Source of the DNA: Nocardioides dongkuii
GTDB taxonomy: Bacteria; Actinomycetota; Actinomycetes; Propionibacteriales; Nocardioidaceae
DNA: 64,000 nucleotides
Direction: 5' to 3'
NCBI RefSeq assembly: GCF_014127485.1
Contig: NZ_CP059903.1
Span: 620,001 to 684,000 of the forward strand
Shown: in pieces, positions 1 to 7,517 of the stretch
Numbering within the stretch: the stretch's first letter is position 1
Layout: every line of letters begins with the position of its first letter
The notes under the pieces: generated by a model
Told to the model about the DNA's origin: nothing
Seen by the model: the letters and a program-made list of their open reading frames with translations, nothing else
Database searches by the model: none
Position numbers and translations under genes: made by a program

Positions 1-64
1 GGTGACGCGTCGTCATGGGGTTGCTCCTGGGTCGAGGGCCCACGAGACGTGCCGGAGATGACGA

Positions 65-86
65 ACGGCCGCCCGTGGGCGGCCGT
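65..86. terminator. Perfect GC-rich inverted repeat, terminator-like
   Basis: ACGGCCGCCC (65-74) is followed by GT and then its exact reverse complement (77-86). It could end transcription of a gene left of the window. There is no T-run, as is usual in this GC range. Nothing else recognisable lies in positions 1-186. Confidence 0.35.
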
Positions 87-199
87 GGGTGAAGTGCGTG
101 CTTCGAACGGGTCCGCCGTCAGGCGGGCCACCACTGGAAGGAGTTCCTCAGCACGGACTCATCATGGCAGAAGGTCGGCGGGCGGGTACCGTCCCCGCC

Positions 200-1384
200 A
201 TGCCCGCCTGCGAGGGTCCGGCGACGGTGGTCTTCGACCCGTCGCTGACCGAGTACGACTTCGGTCCGTCCCACCCCATGTCGCCGCTGCGGGTCGACCT
301 CACGATGCGGCTGGCCACCGAGCTCGGCGTGGTCGGGGAGCGGCTGCGCGCCGTGCCGGCGCCCGTCGCCGACGAGGACCTGATCGCCACCGTGCACACC
401 CCCGCGCTCATCGAGGCCGTCACGCGGGCCGGCAGGACGGTCGCGCCCGACCACCGGTTCGGGCTCGGCACCGACGACAACCCGGTCTTCGCCGAGATGC
501 ACCACGCCGCGGCGCACGTCGTCGGAGCGACCGCCGAGGCCTTCCGCCAGGTCTGGAGCGGGGAGTCGCTGCACTCCGCGAGCATCTGCGGCGGCCTGCA
601 CCACGCGATGCCCGACCGGGCCAGCGGGTTCTGCATCTACAACGACGTCGCGATCGGCATCCAGCAGCTGCTCGACCAGGGCGCCCAGCGGGTGGCGTAC
701 GTCGACGTCGACGTCCACCACGGCGACGGGGTGGAGCGGATCTTCTGGGACGACCCGCGGGTGCTCACCATCTCCCTGCACGAGACCGGGCAGATGCTCT
801 TCCCCGGCACCGGGTTCCCCGAGGACCTCGGCGGCAGGGACGCCCAGGGCAGCGCGGTGAACGTCGCGCTGCCGCCCGGCACCGGCGACGGCGGCTGGCT
901 GCGCGCGTTCCACGCGGTGGTGCCCCCGCTGCTGCGCGAGTTCGACCCCGAGGTGCTGGTCACCCAGCACGGCTGCGACTCGCACGCCGACGACCCGCTC
1001 GCCCACCTGATGCTGACCGTCGACGGCCAGCGGGCGACGTACCAGGCCCTGCACGACCTGGCCCACGAGGTGGCCGGCGGGCGCTGGGTGGTCACCGGCG
1101 GGGGCGGGTACGCGCTGGTCGAGGTCGTCCCGCGAGCGTGGACGCACCTGCTCGGCGTCGTGGCCGGCCGACCGGTCGACCCGCTGACGGAGACCCCGGG
1201 CGGCTGGCGCGAGCACGTCGAGGCGACCCTGGGACGGACGGCGCCGCACCGGCTCACCGACGGCCGGACCCCGGCGTACCGCGACTGGCGCGAGGGCTAC
1301 GACCCCGACACCTGGCTGGATCGCGCGGTGCACGCCACCCGGATGGCGACCTTCCCGCTGCACGGCCTGGACCCCATGCCGTGA
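200..1384 (+). CDS. AcuC-like histone deacetylase family protein
   Basis: Zinc-dependent deacetylase of the arginase/HDAC fold (394 aa), related to AcuC, which deacetylates acetyl-CoA synthetase; a cytoplasmic protein or small-amide deacetylase role is inferred from the family. Visible motifs are the N-terminal YDFGPSHPMSPLR (family opening, about residues 15-27), GGLHHAM and then VDVDVHHGDGVE with the metal-binding Asp and His residues, and a late GGGGYAL loop. The frame is open upstream (ATG at 89 and 164), but TACCGT at 187-192 sits 7 nt before the ATG at 200, as in many leaderless genes of this window, so 200 is preferred. The substrate cannot be told from the sequence. Confidence 0.85.
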   Translation: MPACEGPATVVFDPSLTEYDFGPSHPMSPLRVDLTMRLATELGVVGERLRAVPAPVADEDLIATVHTPALIEAVTRAGRTVAPDHRFGLGTDDNPVFAEMHHAAAHVVGATAEAFRQVWSGESLHSASICGGLHHAMPDRASGFCIYNDVAIGIQQLLDQGAQRVAYVDVDVHHGDGVERIFWDDPRVLTISLHETGQMLFPGTGFPEDLGGRDAQGSAVNVALPPGTGDGGWLRAFHAVVPPLLREFDPEVLVTQHGCDSHADDPLAHLMLTVDGQRATYQALHDLAHEVAGGRWVVTGGGGYALVEVVPRAWTHLLGVVAGRPVDPLTETPGGWREHVEATLGRTAPHRLTDGRTPAYRDWREGYDPDTWLDRAVHATRMATFPLHGLDPMP

Positions 1385-1547
1385 GCGGCACGGCAGGATC
1401 GCGCAAGTCAACACGCCGTAGACCACTGCAGTTTCTTTCGTTTACCTCTTCCCCACGAGTCACACCAGGCCCTATTCTCACGACTGCGTCGCCCGTGTGA
1501 TCACCGGTGGGGAAGCCAGTGGCGGGCGCAAAGAAAGCTGGTGCTCG
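1385..1547. promoter_or_regulatory. Intergenic region upstream of bldC
   Basis: A 163-bp gap without a gene. It holds TATTCT at 1473-1478, a possible -10 element, with no convincing -35 at the right distance. It also holds TGTGATCACC at 1496-1505, a perfect GTGATCAC palindrome close to the AGTGA-TCACC half-sites described for BldD targets. AAAGAAAG just before the start codon may act as a weak ribosome binding site. Confidence 0.3.
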
Positions 1548-1754
1548 ATGGCTACCAACTCCGCCGGTGATATCTCCGAAGCGAAGTTCCTGACCGTCGC
1601 GGAGGTCGCGGCGATGATGCGTGTCTCCAAGATGACGGTCTACCGACTCGTCCACAACGGCGACCTGCCGGCCGTGCGGGTCGGCCGCTCGTTCCGCGTC
1701 CGCGAGGAGGACGCGAACGAGTACATCCGCAAGAGCTTCTACGACGCGGGCTGA
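1548..1754 (+). CDS. bldC: BldC-family MerR-like DNA-binding protein
   Basis: Small excisionase/MerR-type winged HTH protein, 68 aa from the chosen ATG, the same length as Streptomyces BldC. The HTH is nearly the whole protein: FLTVAEVAAMMRVSKMTVYR, then GDLPAVRVGRSFRVREED, the typical recognition helix plus wing. BldC proteins bind DNA as head-to-tail oligomers on direct repeats and control the onset of development. The neighbourhood (bS22, bldN, rsbN, rex-hem) matches the Streptomyces region with the paralogue bdtA, so orthology to BldC or to BdtA is open. An in-frame GTG at 1497 exists, but conservation starts after the ATG. Confidence 0.85.
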   Translation: MATNSAGDISEAKFLTVAEVAAMMRVSKMTVYRLVHNGDLPAVRVGRSFRVREEDANEYIRKSFYDAG

Positions 1755-1780
1755 GCGGGCCGCGGCGCGGGGTGCGGGAA

Positions 1781-1797
1781 CCCGGTCCTGGACCGGG
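1781..1797 (+). terminator. Hairpin after bldC
   Basis: CCCGGTCC (1781-1788), one T, then GGACCGGG (1790-1797), followed by ATTCT. It lies 26 bp after the bldC stop and before the bS22 promoter, so it is a plausible intrinsic terminator of the bldC transcript. Confidence 0.45.
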
Positions 1798-1822
1798 ATT
1801 CTGCCTGCCACCAGGGGCCGGA

Positions 1823-1828
1823 TAGGCT
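1823..1828 (+). promoter_or_regulatory. Probable -10 of the bS22/epimerase/acyltransferase transcript
   Basis: TAGGCT lies 52 nt upstream of the bS22 start codon and would put the transcript start near 1835. No clear -35 is seen. The position between the bldC hairpin and the bS22 ribosome binding site fits the start of a new transcription unit. Confidence 0.35.
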
Positions 1829-1880
1829 GTGCCGGTCCTGCGGCACCGCCGTGGGCCGTCACAGCTTTGAAAGGTGTCCC

Positions 1881-1982
1881 GTGGGTTCTGTCATCAAGAA
1901 GCGGCGCAAGCGCATGGCCAAGAAGAAGCACCGCAAGCTGCTGAAGAAGACGCGCGTGCAGCGTCGCAAGCTCGGCAAGTAG
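1881..1982 (+). CDS. Small ribosomal protein bS22 (AURKAIP1/COX24 domain)
   Basis: A 33-residue, extremely basic protein starting [19 protein letters not shown] and ending in RRKLGK. This is essentially the actinobacterial 30S protein bS22, seen in mycobacterial ribosome structures near the decoding region and related to mitochondrial mS38. It starts with GTG; GAAAGG at 1869-1874 is a good ribosome binding site. Streptomyces has the same small gene next to its BldC-type gene. It is easily missed because of its length, but the protein sequence is unmistakable. Confidence 0.93.
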   Translation: MGSVIKKRRKRMAKKKHRKLLKKTRVQRRKLGK

Positions 1983-2005
1983 GCCTCGACCGGGTCGCCG
2001 TCGCC

Positions 2006-3043
2006 ATGGGCAGCGTGGGCAAGGTCGTCCTGGTCACGGGAGTCTCCCGTGACCTGGGGCGCAGGTTCGCGCGGTCCATCGCCGCCGACCCCGGCGTCCG
2101 CCGGGTGATCGGCGTCGACGTCGTCCCGCCGCGCGGGGACATCGGCGAGGTCTCGTTCGTCCGCGCCGACATCCGCAACCCGGTGATCGCCAAGGTGATC
2201 GCCAAGGAGGACGTCGACACGGTCGTCCACATGAGCGTCATCTCCACCCCCGGCACCGCCGGCGGGCGGAACACGATGAAGGAGCTCAACGTCATCGGGA
2301 CGATGCAGCTGCTCGCCGCCTGCCAGAAGGCGCCGGGCCTGCAGCACCTCGTGGTGAAGTCCTCGACGACGGTGTACGGCGCGAGCAACCGCGACCCGGC
2401 GATGTTCACCGAGGACATGGAGCCCCGCCGGGCGCCGACCTCGGGCTACGCCAAGGACGTCGCGGAGGTCGAGGGGTACGTCCGCGGGTTCGCCCGCCGC
2501 CGCTCCGACGTCCGGGTGACGATGCTGCGCGCGGCCAACGTGCTCGGCCCGCAGGTGTCGAGCCCGGTCGCGTCGTACTTCCGGCTGCCGGTGATCCCCA
2601 CCGTGCTCGGGTACGACGCCCGCCTGCAGTTCCTGCACGAGCACGACCTCCTGGGCGTCCTCACGCACGCGGTCAGCTCCGACGTCGCCGGCACCTTCAA
2701 CGTCGCCGGCGACGGCATCCTGATGCTCTCCCAGGCCGTACGACGGCTCCGGCGCCCCTCGGTGCGGATGCCCGGCTTCATGGTCGGCAACGTCGGCTCC
2801 ACGCTGCGGTCCGCGCGGGTCGCGGACTTCTCGCCCGAGCAGCTGGCCTTCCTCACCTACGGCCGCGGGGTCGACACGACCCGGATGCGCGAGGTGCTCG
2901 GCTTCGAGCCGGCGTACACCACCGCGGAGACGTTCGCCGACTTCGGCGCCCCGCTGCCCCCCACCGGCGGGCACGCCGACCGGATCCTCGCCAGCGTCGA
3001 GCGCCAGCTCACCACTCCGTCCTCGGGAGGCGACCATGGGTGA
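2006..3043 (+). CDS. NAD-dependent epimerase/dehydratase family protein
   Basis: Extended short-chain dehydrogenase (345 aa) with an N-terminal Rossmann fold, opening KVVLVTGVSRDLGRRFA and a GVDVVPPRG turn; the substrate region after residue 150 follows the epimerase type. The usual YxxxK pair is present in form as SGYAKDVAE. It may act on a nucleotide sugar or envelope precursor; the exact reaction is unknown. It follows bS22 by 23 bp and overlaps the acyltransferase by 8 bp, so the three form one transcription unit, an arrangement conserved in actinomycetes. The frame is open back to 1874, but that segment overlaps bS22 and is not conserved-looking. Confidence 0.85.
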   Translation: MGSVGKVVLVTGVSRDLGRRFARSIAADPGVRRVIGVDVVPPRGDIGEVSFVRADIRNPVIAKVIAKEDVDTVVHMSVISTPGTAGGRNTMKELNVIGTMQLLAACQKAPGLQHLVVKSSTTVYGASNRDPAMFTEDMEPRRAPTSGYAKDVAEVEGYVRGFARRRSDVRVTMLRAANVLGPQVSSPVASYFRLPVIPTVLGYDARLQFLHEHDLLGVLTHAVSSDVAGTFNVAGDGILMLSQAVRRLRRPSVRMPGFMVGNVGSTLRSARVADFSPEQLAFLTYGRGVDTTRMREVLGFEPAYTTAETFADFGAPLPPTGGHADRILASVERQLTTPSSGGDHG

Positions 3044-4211
3044 CGCCGAGATCATCCCCATCGGCACGCGCGGTCGCCCCGGCCGCGGCACCGGCAAGCA
3101 GCAGCCCTCCAGCGCCGCCCGCGGGCTCGCCGGCGGGCCCGCGAAGCCCCGCCCCGCCCCGCGCAAGGCCGCCGCCGCCAAGGGCGAGCGGACCCGGCCC
3201 GAGGAGCAGGCGCCCGCCGCCGCCGCGGACGCGCCGGCACCCGAGGCGACCGACGAGCCCGCCGCCGTCGCCGAGCTCCGCGCCCCGGTGACCACCGAGG
3301 ACCGCGGGCCGCTCGCCGGGATCCCCGCCTCCGACTGGATGGCCGCCTTCCAGGCCGCCGCGGTCGAGGTCTTCGGTGAGCAGTGGGAGCCCCAGCTGGC
3401 CCGCTTCCTCGCGTTCCTCCGTCGCCGGCTGACCGGCGAGTACCCCGTCGACGAGTACGGCTTCGACCGCGAGGTCACCGAGAAGCTCGTGCTCGCCACG
3501 CTCCGCCCGATCGCGGAGCGCTGGTTCCGTGTCGAGGTCCGCGGCATCGAGAACATCCCGACCGAGGGCGGCGCCCTGGTGGTGTCCAACCACTCCGGCA
3601 CCGTCCCGGTGGACGGGCTGATGACGATGGTCGCGGTGCACGACCACACCGGCCGGTTCCTGCGCCCGCTCGGTGCCGACCTCGTCTTCCGGCTCCCCGT
3701 CATCTCCGCGCTCGCGCGCCGGAGCGGCGCCACCCTCGCGTGCAGCGAGGACGCCGAGCGGATGCTCGCCGGCGGCGAGCTCGTCGGCGTCTGGCCGGAG
3801 GGCTTCAAGGGCATCGGCAAGCCCTACTCCGAGCGCTACAAGCTCCAGCGGTTCGGCCGCGGGGGCTTCGTCTCGGCGGCGCTGCGCACCGGCGTCCCGA
3901 TCGTGCCGCTCTCGGTCGTGGGCGCGGAGGAGATCTACCCGCTCGTCGGCAACGTGCCGGCGCTGGCGCGGCTGCTCGGCGTGCCGTACATCCCGATCAC
4001 CCCGCTCTTCCCCTGGCTCGGGCCGCTCGGTCTGGTGCCGCTGCCCTCGAAGTGGCTGCTGGAGTTCGGCGAGCCGATCCGCACCGACGAGTTCGAGCGC
4101 GGTGCCGCCGACGACCCGATGCTCGTCTTCAACGTCACCGACCAGGTGCGCGAGACGATCCAGCAGACGCTCTACACGCTGCTGATGAAGCGCGAGTCCG
4201 TCTTCCGCTGA
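3036..4211 (+). CDS. PlsC-like phospholipid acyltransferase
   Basis: Glycerolipid acyltransferase of the LPLAT/PlsC superfamily (391 aa), predicted to move an acyl chain to a lysophospholipid or related acceptor at the inner face of the membrane. Residues 1-85 are a Pro/Ala/Lys-rich low-complexity leader with no family match. The catalytic block is SNHSGTVPVDG with His186 and Asp193, a six-residue spacing instead of the classic HX4D; VWPEGFKGIGK is the later conserved block, and PIVPLSVVG follows. It is translated with the upstream epimerase (8-bp overlap). A convergent gene starts after a 25-bp gap holding only a short ACGGCC/GGCCGT hairpin. Confidence 0.85.
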   Translation: MGDAEIIPIGTRGRPGRGTGKQQPSSAARGLAGGPAKPRPAPRKAAAAKGERTRPEEQAPAAAADAPAPEATDEPAAVAELRAPVTTEDRGPLAGIPASDWMAAFQAAAVEVFGEQWEPQLARFLAFLRRRLTGEYPVDEYGFDREVTEKLVLATLRPIAERWFRVEVRGIENIPTEGGALVVSNHSGTVPVDGLMTMVAVHDHTGRFLRPLGADLVFRLPVISALARRSGATLACSEDAERMLAGGELVGVWPEGFKGIGKPYSERYKLQRFGRGGFVSAALRTGVPIVPLSVVGAEEIYPLVGNVPALARLLGVPYIPITPLFPWLGPLGLVPLPSKWLLEFGEPIRTDEFERGAADDPMLVFNVTDQVRETIQQTLYTLLMKRESVFR

Positions 4212-4236
4212 CGGCTCCGACGGCCGGGCCGTGCAG

Positions 4237-5541
4237 TCAGGGGCGGGGCTTGACCAGCCCACCGATGAGGCCGCCGACGCCCTCGAGGACGCCGCCGAGC
4301 ACGCCGCCGCCCGACGGGCCCGGCGTGCCGGGGGTGGACCCGCCGCCCTGGCCGCCGCCGCTGCCGGCACCGCCCTGGCCGCCGCCGATCACCTTGTCGA
4401 TGAGGTCGCCGACCGGGCCGGACGGGTTCGCGCCGCCGGAGCCGGAGCCGGAGCCGGTGCCGCCGGCGCCGCCGTCGCTCGTCCCGCCGCCGGTCGCGGA
4501 CCCGTCGCCCTCGCCCCCGGTGGGGGGCTGGGTCGGGGTCGGCAGCGGGGTCGTGCCGGGCTCGGGCTCCTGCCAGCCCTTCGTGCCGGGCCCGTCGGAG
4601 CCCCGGCCGGACCCCTTGTCGGACCCCTTGTCGGAGCCCTTGTCCGTGCCCTTGTCCGGGCCGGGCCCGGCGGGCGCCGGGGCCGCCTGGGCGAGGCCGG
4701 GCAGCAGGTCCTGGAGGCCGCTGGAGGCGCTGGTGGTGAGCAGCCACTTCGGCGTCTGGGTCAGCAGGTCCTCGCAGTCCGGGCAGACCAGCTGGACGGC
4801 GGCCTCGATGCCGGCGAGCACGTTGCCGGCGGTGACGAGGGAGTCGCGGACCTCGTCGGGGACGAGCGAGGCGAGGCTGCCGAGGGTCGCGAAACTCTCC
4901 TCGGTGAACTGCTGCAGCTCGGAGATCGCCGCGGGGTCGGGGTCGGCCTCGTAGGCGGTGAGCAGCAGGTCGCTGGCCTGGGTCGCCTGCTCGGTGAAGG
5001 TGGTAAGGGTCTCCTCGATGGCGCGGACGTCCTCGGTCTCCCCGGACGTGGCGAGCTCGCCGACCTCCTCGAGGCGCCCCGAGGCGTTGTCCAGCAGGGT
5101 CGCGCCCTTCTCGGTCTCGTCGACGGTGACGCCGGTCCGGGCGTTCTCCATCGCGCGCTTGACCGGGTAGAGCACGTCACCGGGCAGCGCGGACTGCGAC
5201 GCGACCGCCATCGACGTCGTGGCGCCGACGATCGCGAAGCCGCCGACGAGCGTGGCCAGCCGACGTTCGCGGGGGGAGCGGCGGGTGACCGTGAGGCGGT
5301 CGTGCACGGGTGCGGCGGCCGGGCCGGCGACCGGTGCCAGCTCGGTCTCGGCGGCCGTCATCAGCCGCTCGCGCAGCTCGGCCACGAACTCGGGGCGGGG
5401 CTGGGCGGGCGGGGTGGCGCGCAGCGCGCCGACGATCTCGACGAGGGAGGCGTACCGCGCGTCGGGCGACCCGGTCGAGGTGCCCTCGACCAGGGAGTCG
5501 AACTCCTCGGCACGCCGTCGCGCTGCGAACACCGGGCTCAT
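4237..5541 (-). CDS. DUF5667 membrane protein, probable anti-sigma factor (RsbN-like)
   Basis: 434-aa protein directly downstream of the BldN-like sigma factor. Residues 1-90 are a cytoplasmic, charged part (FDSLVEG..., RPEFVAELRERL) likely to hold the sigma-binding region. A membrane segment follows at about 93-111, then the DUF5667 block with LPGDVLYPVKRAMENA and helical residues to about 265. The C-terminal 150 residues are low complexity: DKGSDKGSDKG-type repeats, Pro/Thr, then Gly/Ser-rich sequence, probably extracytoplasmic. In Streptomyces RsbN is the membrane anti-sigma factor of BldN; this role is inferred from position and architecture. An ECF-type promoter precedes it (5602-5631). 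ATG with AGGACCGAG upstream. Confidence 0.8.
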   Translation of the reverse strand: MSPVFAARRRAEEFDSLVEGTSTGSPDARYASLVEIVGALRATPPAQPRPEFVAELRERLMTAAETELAPVAGPAAAPVHDRLTVTRRSPRERRLATLVGGFAIVGATTSMAVASQSALPGDVLYPVKRAMENARTGVTVDETEKGATLLDNASGRLEEVGELATSGETEDVRAIEETLTTFTEQATQASDLLLTAYEADPDPAAISELQQFTEESFATLGSLASLVPDEVRDSLVTAGNVLAGIEAAVQLVCPDCEDLLTQTPKWLLTTSASSGLQDLLPGLAQAAPAPAGPGPDKGTDKGSDKGSDKGSGRGSDGPGTKGWQEPEPGTTPLPTPTQPPTGGEGDGSATGGGTSDGGAGGTGSGSGSGGANPSGPVGDLIDKVIGGGQGGAGSGGGQGGGSTPGTPGPSGGGVLGGVLEGVGGLIGGLVKPRP

Positions 5542-5684
5542 CGTCTCGGTCCTGTCGTCTCGTCTGGGCCGGGACGCGTGGTGCGGCGTCCCGGTACGAC
5601 GTTGAACGACCCGTGGGCGCTGCAGGTTACGGCGTACGACGGGGGAGTCGTGCGGATCACGGTGACGGTGGTGATGGTGGTCAT
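5538..5684 (-). CDS. Possible 48-aa coupled mini-ORF between sigma and anti-sigma genes
   Basis: Its ATG overlaps the sigma factor stop (TGATG) and its TGA overlaps the ATG of the DUF5667 gene (ATGA), so a ribosome could pass through all three. The predicted protein starts MTTITTVTVIRTTPPSY, contains one Cys, and ends in an Arg/Thr/Pro-rich tail; I recognise no family. The same stretch holds the predicted promoter of the DUF5667 gene, so the reading frame may simply be chance in GC-rich DNA. Described because the overlaps at both ends are unusual. Confidence 0.3.
   Translation of the reverse strand: MTTITTVTVIRTTPPSYAVTCSAHGSFNVVPGRRTTRPGPDETTGPRR
5602..5631 (-). promoter_or_regulatory. ECF-type promoter of the rsbN-like gene (probable BldN target)
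   Basis: Read on the minus strand: CGTAACC (5631-5625), a 16-nt spacer, then CGTTCAA (5608-5602). A GTAAC-type -35 and a CGTT-type -10 are typical of group-4 sigma promoters and resemble those reported for BldN. The transcript would begin near 5596, 55 nt before the ATG. The same architecture recurs before the lytic transglycosylase gene (16820-16848). Confidence 0.55.
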
Positions 5685-6457
5685 CAGCCCCTGATCCCTT
5701 CCGGCATCAGCTTGGCGAGGTTGCGGACCCCGCGCAGCTGCAGCTGCTTGATCGCGCCGTCGCTGCGCCCGAGGACGGCGGCGGTCTCGGCGATGCTCAT
5801 GCCCTGCAGGAAGCGCATCACCAGGCAGTCGCGCTGCTCGATGGGCAGCTCGGTGAGCGCCTTGAGCAGGATCTCGTTGGTGAGCCCGGCGAGCACGGCG
5901 GCCTCGGGGCCCTCCGTGGCGTCGTCGTGCTGGCCCATGTCCTCGGTCGCCGTCTCCAGACGGGTGCGACCGGCCTTGAAGTGGTCGGTGGCGAGGTTGC
6001 GGGCGATGGTCATCAGCCAGGCGCCGAAGTCCTTGCCCTGCCACCGGAAGCCGGTCATGCTCCGCAGCGCCCGGAAGAAGGTCTCCGAGGTGAGGTCCTC
6101 GGCCAGCGCGCTGGACCGGGTGCGGTAGAAGAGGAAGCGGTAGACCGAGCCCTGGTAATGGTCGTAGAGCAGGCCGAAGGCCTCGGTGTCGCCACCGCGG
6201 GCGAGCTCGACGAGGGCGATCAGGCGGGCGCGCTCGGCCTCGGACTCCTCCGAGGACGCGGCCAGCTCGGCGTCGCCGTACGGCGCGGGGCCGCCGCCCG
6301 CACCGCCGGAGGACGCGCCGGGGCGGGGGCTGGCGCCACCGGCCACGGCCTCGGACTGGAGGGTCCCGGCGGCCAGCGGCTCGGGCAGCAGCAGGCGCGC
6401 GACCGCGTGACGCAGGTCGTCGAGCCCGTGCCGCAGCACGAAGCCGTGCGAGGCCAT
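5684..6457 (-). CDS. bldN: ECF sigma factor, BldN-like
   Basis: 257-aa extracytoplasmic-function sigma factor. Region 2 lies at about residues 82-155 (LVELARGGDTEAFGLLYDHY, then ALAEDLTSETFFRAL) and region 4 at 195-250 (LTELPIEQRDCLVMRFLQG; a recognition helix around GRSDGAIKQLQLRG). About 80 residues precede region 2; Streptomyces BldN has a comparable N-terminal pro-sequence removed by proteolysis, so this factor may also be made inactive. The partner anti-sigma gene follows downstream. ATG at 6457 with GGGAGGG 8 nt before. In Streptomyces BldN controls aerial-hyphae surface proteins; what it controls here is open, but a lytic transglycosylase is a candidate. Confidence 0.88.
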   Translation of the reverse strand: MASHGFVLRHGLDDLRHAVARLLLPEPLAAGTLQSEAVAGGASPRPGASSGGAGGGPAPYGDAELAASSEESEAERARLIALVELARGGDTEAFGLLYDHYQGSVYRFLFYRTRSSALAEDLTSETFFRALRSMTGFRWQGKDFGAWLMTIARNLATDHFKAGRTRLETATEDMGQHDDATEGPEAAVLAGLTNEILLKALTELPIEQRDCLVMRFLQGMSIAETAAVLGRSDGAIKQLQLRGVRNLAKLMPEGIRG

Positions 6458-6498
6458 GTGGTCACCCTCCCCGATGCGCTCCCCCCAGAGCAGCGTCG

Positions 6499-6528
6499 AT
6501 CCTACGCGCGGGTAGTCCGCTCTGTGAA
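6499..6528 (-). promoter_or_regulatory. Candidate housekeeping-type promoter of the bldN-like gene
   Basis: On the minus strand, TTCACA (6528-6523), an 18-nt spacer and TAGGAT (6504-6499). This gives a start near 6492 and a 35-nt leader with a good ribosome binding site. It differs in type from the ECF promoter of the anti-sigma gene, so the sigma factor does not seem to transcribe itself from here. Confidence 0.4.
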
Positions 6529-6568
6529 CGTAATCGTCCGGAAAAAGGGCGGCCGGGCGCTGGGCCCC

Positions 6569-7450
6569 TCAGCGCCGGCGTCGGACGGCGAGCCCGGCGG
6601 CGATCGCGCCGCTCGTCGCGCCGGTGACCGCCCCGGCCAGCAGACCGGCGCGCGCCGCCTTGCGGCCGGTGCGGTAGTCGCGCACTCGCCAGCCCTGCGC
6701 CCGGGCGTGGGCACGCAGCCGGGCGTCCGGGTTGATCGCACAGGGGTCGCCGACCATCGCCAGCATGGGGAGGTCGTTGAAGGAGTCGGAGTACGCCGAG
6801 CAGGCCTGCAGGTCGAGGTCCTCGCGCGCCGCCAGCGCGCCCACCGCCACCGCCTTCGCGGGGCCGTGCAGCATGTCGCCGACCAGCCGGCCGGTGTAGA
6901 CGCCGTCCACGTGCTCGGCGACCGTGCCCATCGCGCCGGTCAGCCCGAGCCGCCGGGCGATGATCCGGGCGATCTCCACGGGGGCCGCGGTGACCAGCCA
7001 GACCCGCTGGCCCTGGTCGAGGTGCATCTGGGCCAGGGCGCGGGTGCCGGGCCAGATCCGGTGCGCCATCGCCTCGTCGAAGATCTCCTCGGCGAGCTCC
7101 TCGAGCTCGCGCACGGTGTGGCCGGCGATGAAGGAGAGCGCGGAGGTGCGGGCGTCGGCGACGTGGTCGGGGTCCTCGACCCCGACCATCCGGAAGTAGG
7201 CCTGCTTCCACGCGGCGCCGGCGATCTCGCGGGTGGTGAAGAACTTGCGCCGGTGCAGCCCGCGGGCGAAGTGGAAGATGCTCGCGCCCTGCATCACGGT
7301 GTTGTCGACGTCGAAGAACGCCGCCGAGGTGACGTCGGCGGGGGTGGTCAGCGCGGTCTCGACCTCGGCGATCGCGGCGGCGGCCTCGCCCGCCAGGGTC
7401 GAGCGCTGCTGGAGGTTCGGGAGGCGTCGCCGTTCCGCGGGCGGGGTCAC
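6569..7450 (-). CDS. HAD-IB family hydrolase (SerB/CicA-like phosphatase)
   Basis: Haloacid-dehalogenase phosphatase of subfamily IB (293 aa). Motif I is [15 protein letters not shown] at about residue 43, with the nucleophile Asp of DVDNT; motif II is LVTAAP; the late motif is [12 protein letters not shown]. The family includes phosphoserine phosphatase-like and phospholipid-phosphate phosphatases. The C-terminus has a hydrophobic stretch ([20 protein letters not shown]) followed by Arg residues, suggesting membrane association. GTG at 7450 is chosen because TACCCT lies 6 nt upstream, a leaderless arrangement; the frame is open further upstream over the divergent ligase. The substrate is not known. 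Confidence 0.83.
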   Translation of the reverse strand: MTPPAERRRLPNLQQRSTLAGEAAAAIAEVETALTTPADVTSAAFFDVDNTVMQGASIFHFARGLHRRKFFTTREIAGAAWKQAYFRMVGVEDPDHVADARTSALSFIAGHTVRELEELAEEIFDEAMAHRIWPGTRALAQMHLDQGQRVWLVTAAPVEIARIIARRLGLTGAMGTVAEHVDGVYTGRLVGDMLHGPAKAVAVGALAAREDLDLQACSAYSDSFNDLPMLAMVGDPCAINPDARLRAHARAQGWRVRDYRTGRKAARAGLLAGAVTGATSGAIAAGLAVRRRR

Positions 7451-7517
7451 CGGGCCAGGGTAGTGCCGGCCGGCCGACTCCGGCGCGCGTCGGCGAAGCG
7501 TGTGGAAGTATCTGCCC

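Noticed and set aside
119..1426. Long open frames on both strands opposite or shifted from real genes (for example 119-1426, 6462-9440, 49354-52755)
   Set aside because: Arg/Pro/Ala/Gly-rich or His/Gln/Glu-rich composition typical of GC-rich shadow frames, no motifs, and each lies over a gene with recognised catalytic residues.
6523..6530. TGTGAACG near the bldN-like start as a Rex site
   Set aside because: Only one half-site; the other half (ATCGTCC) does not match. The sequence is better read as the -35 of the sigma gene.
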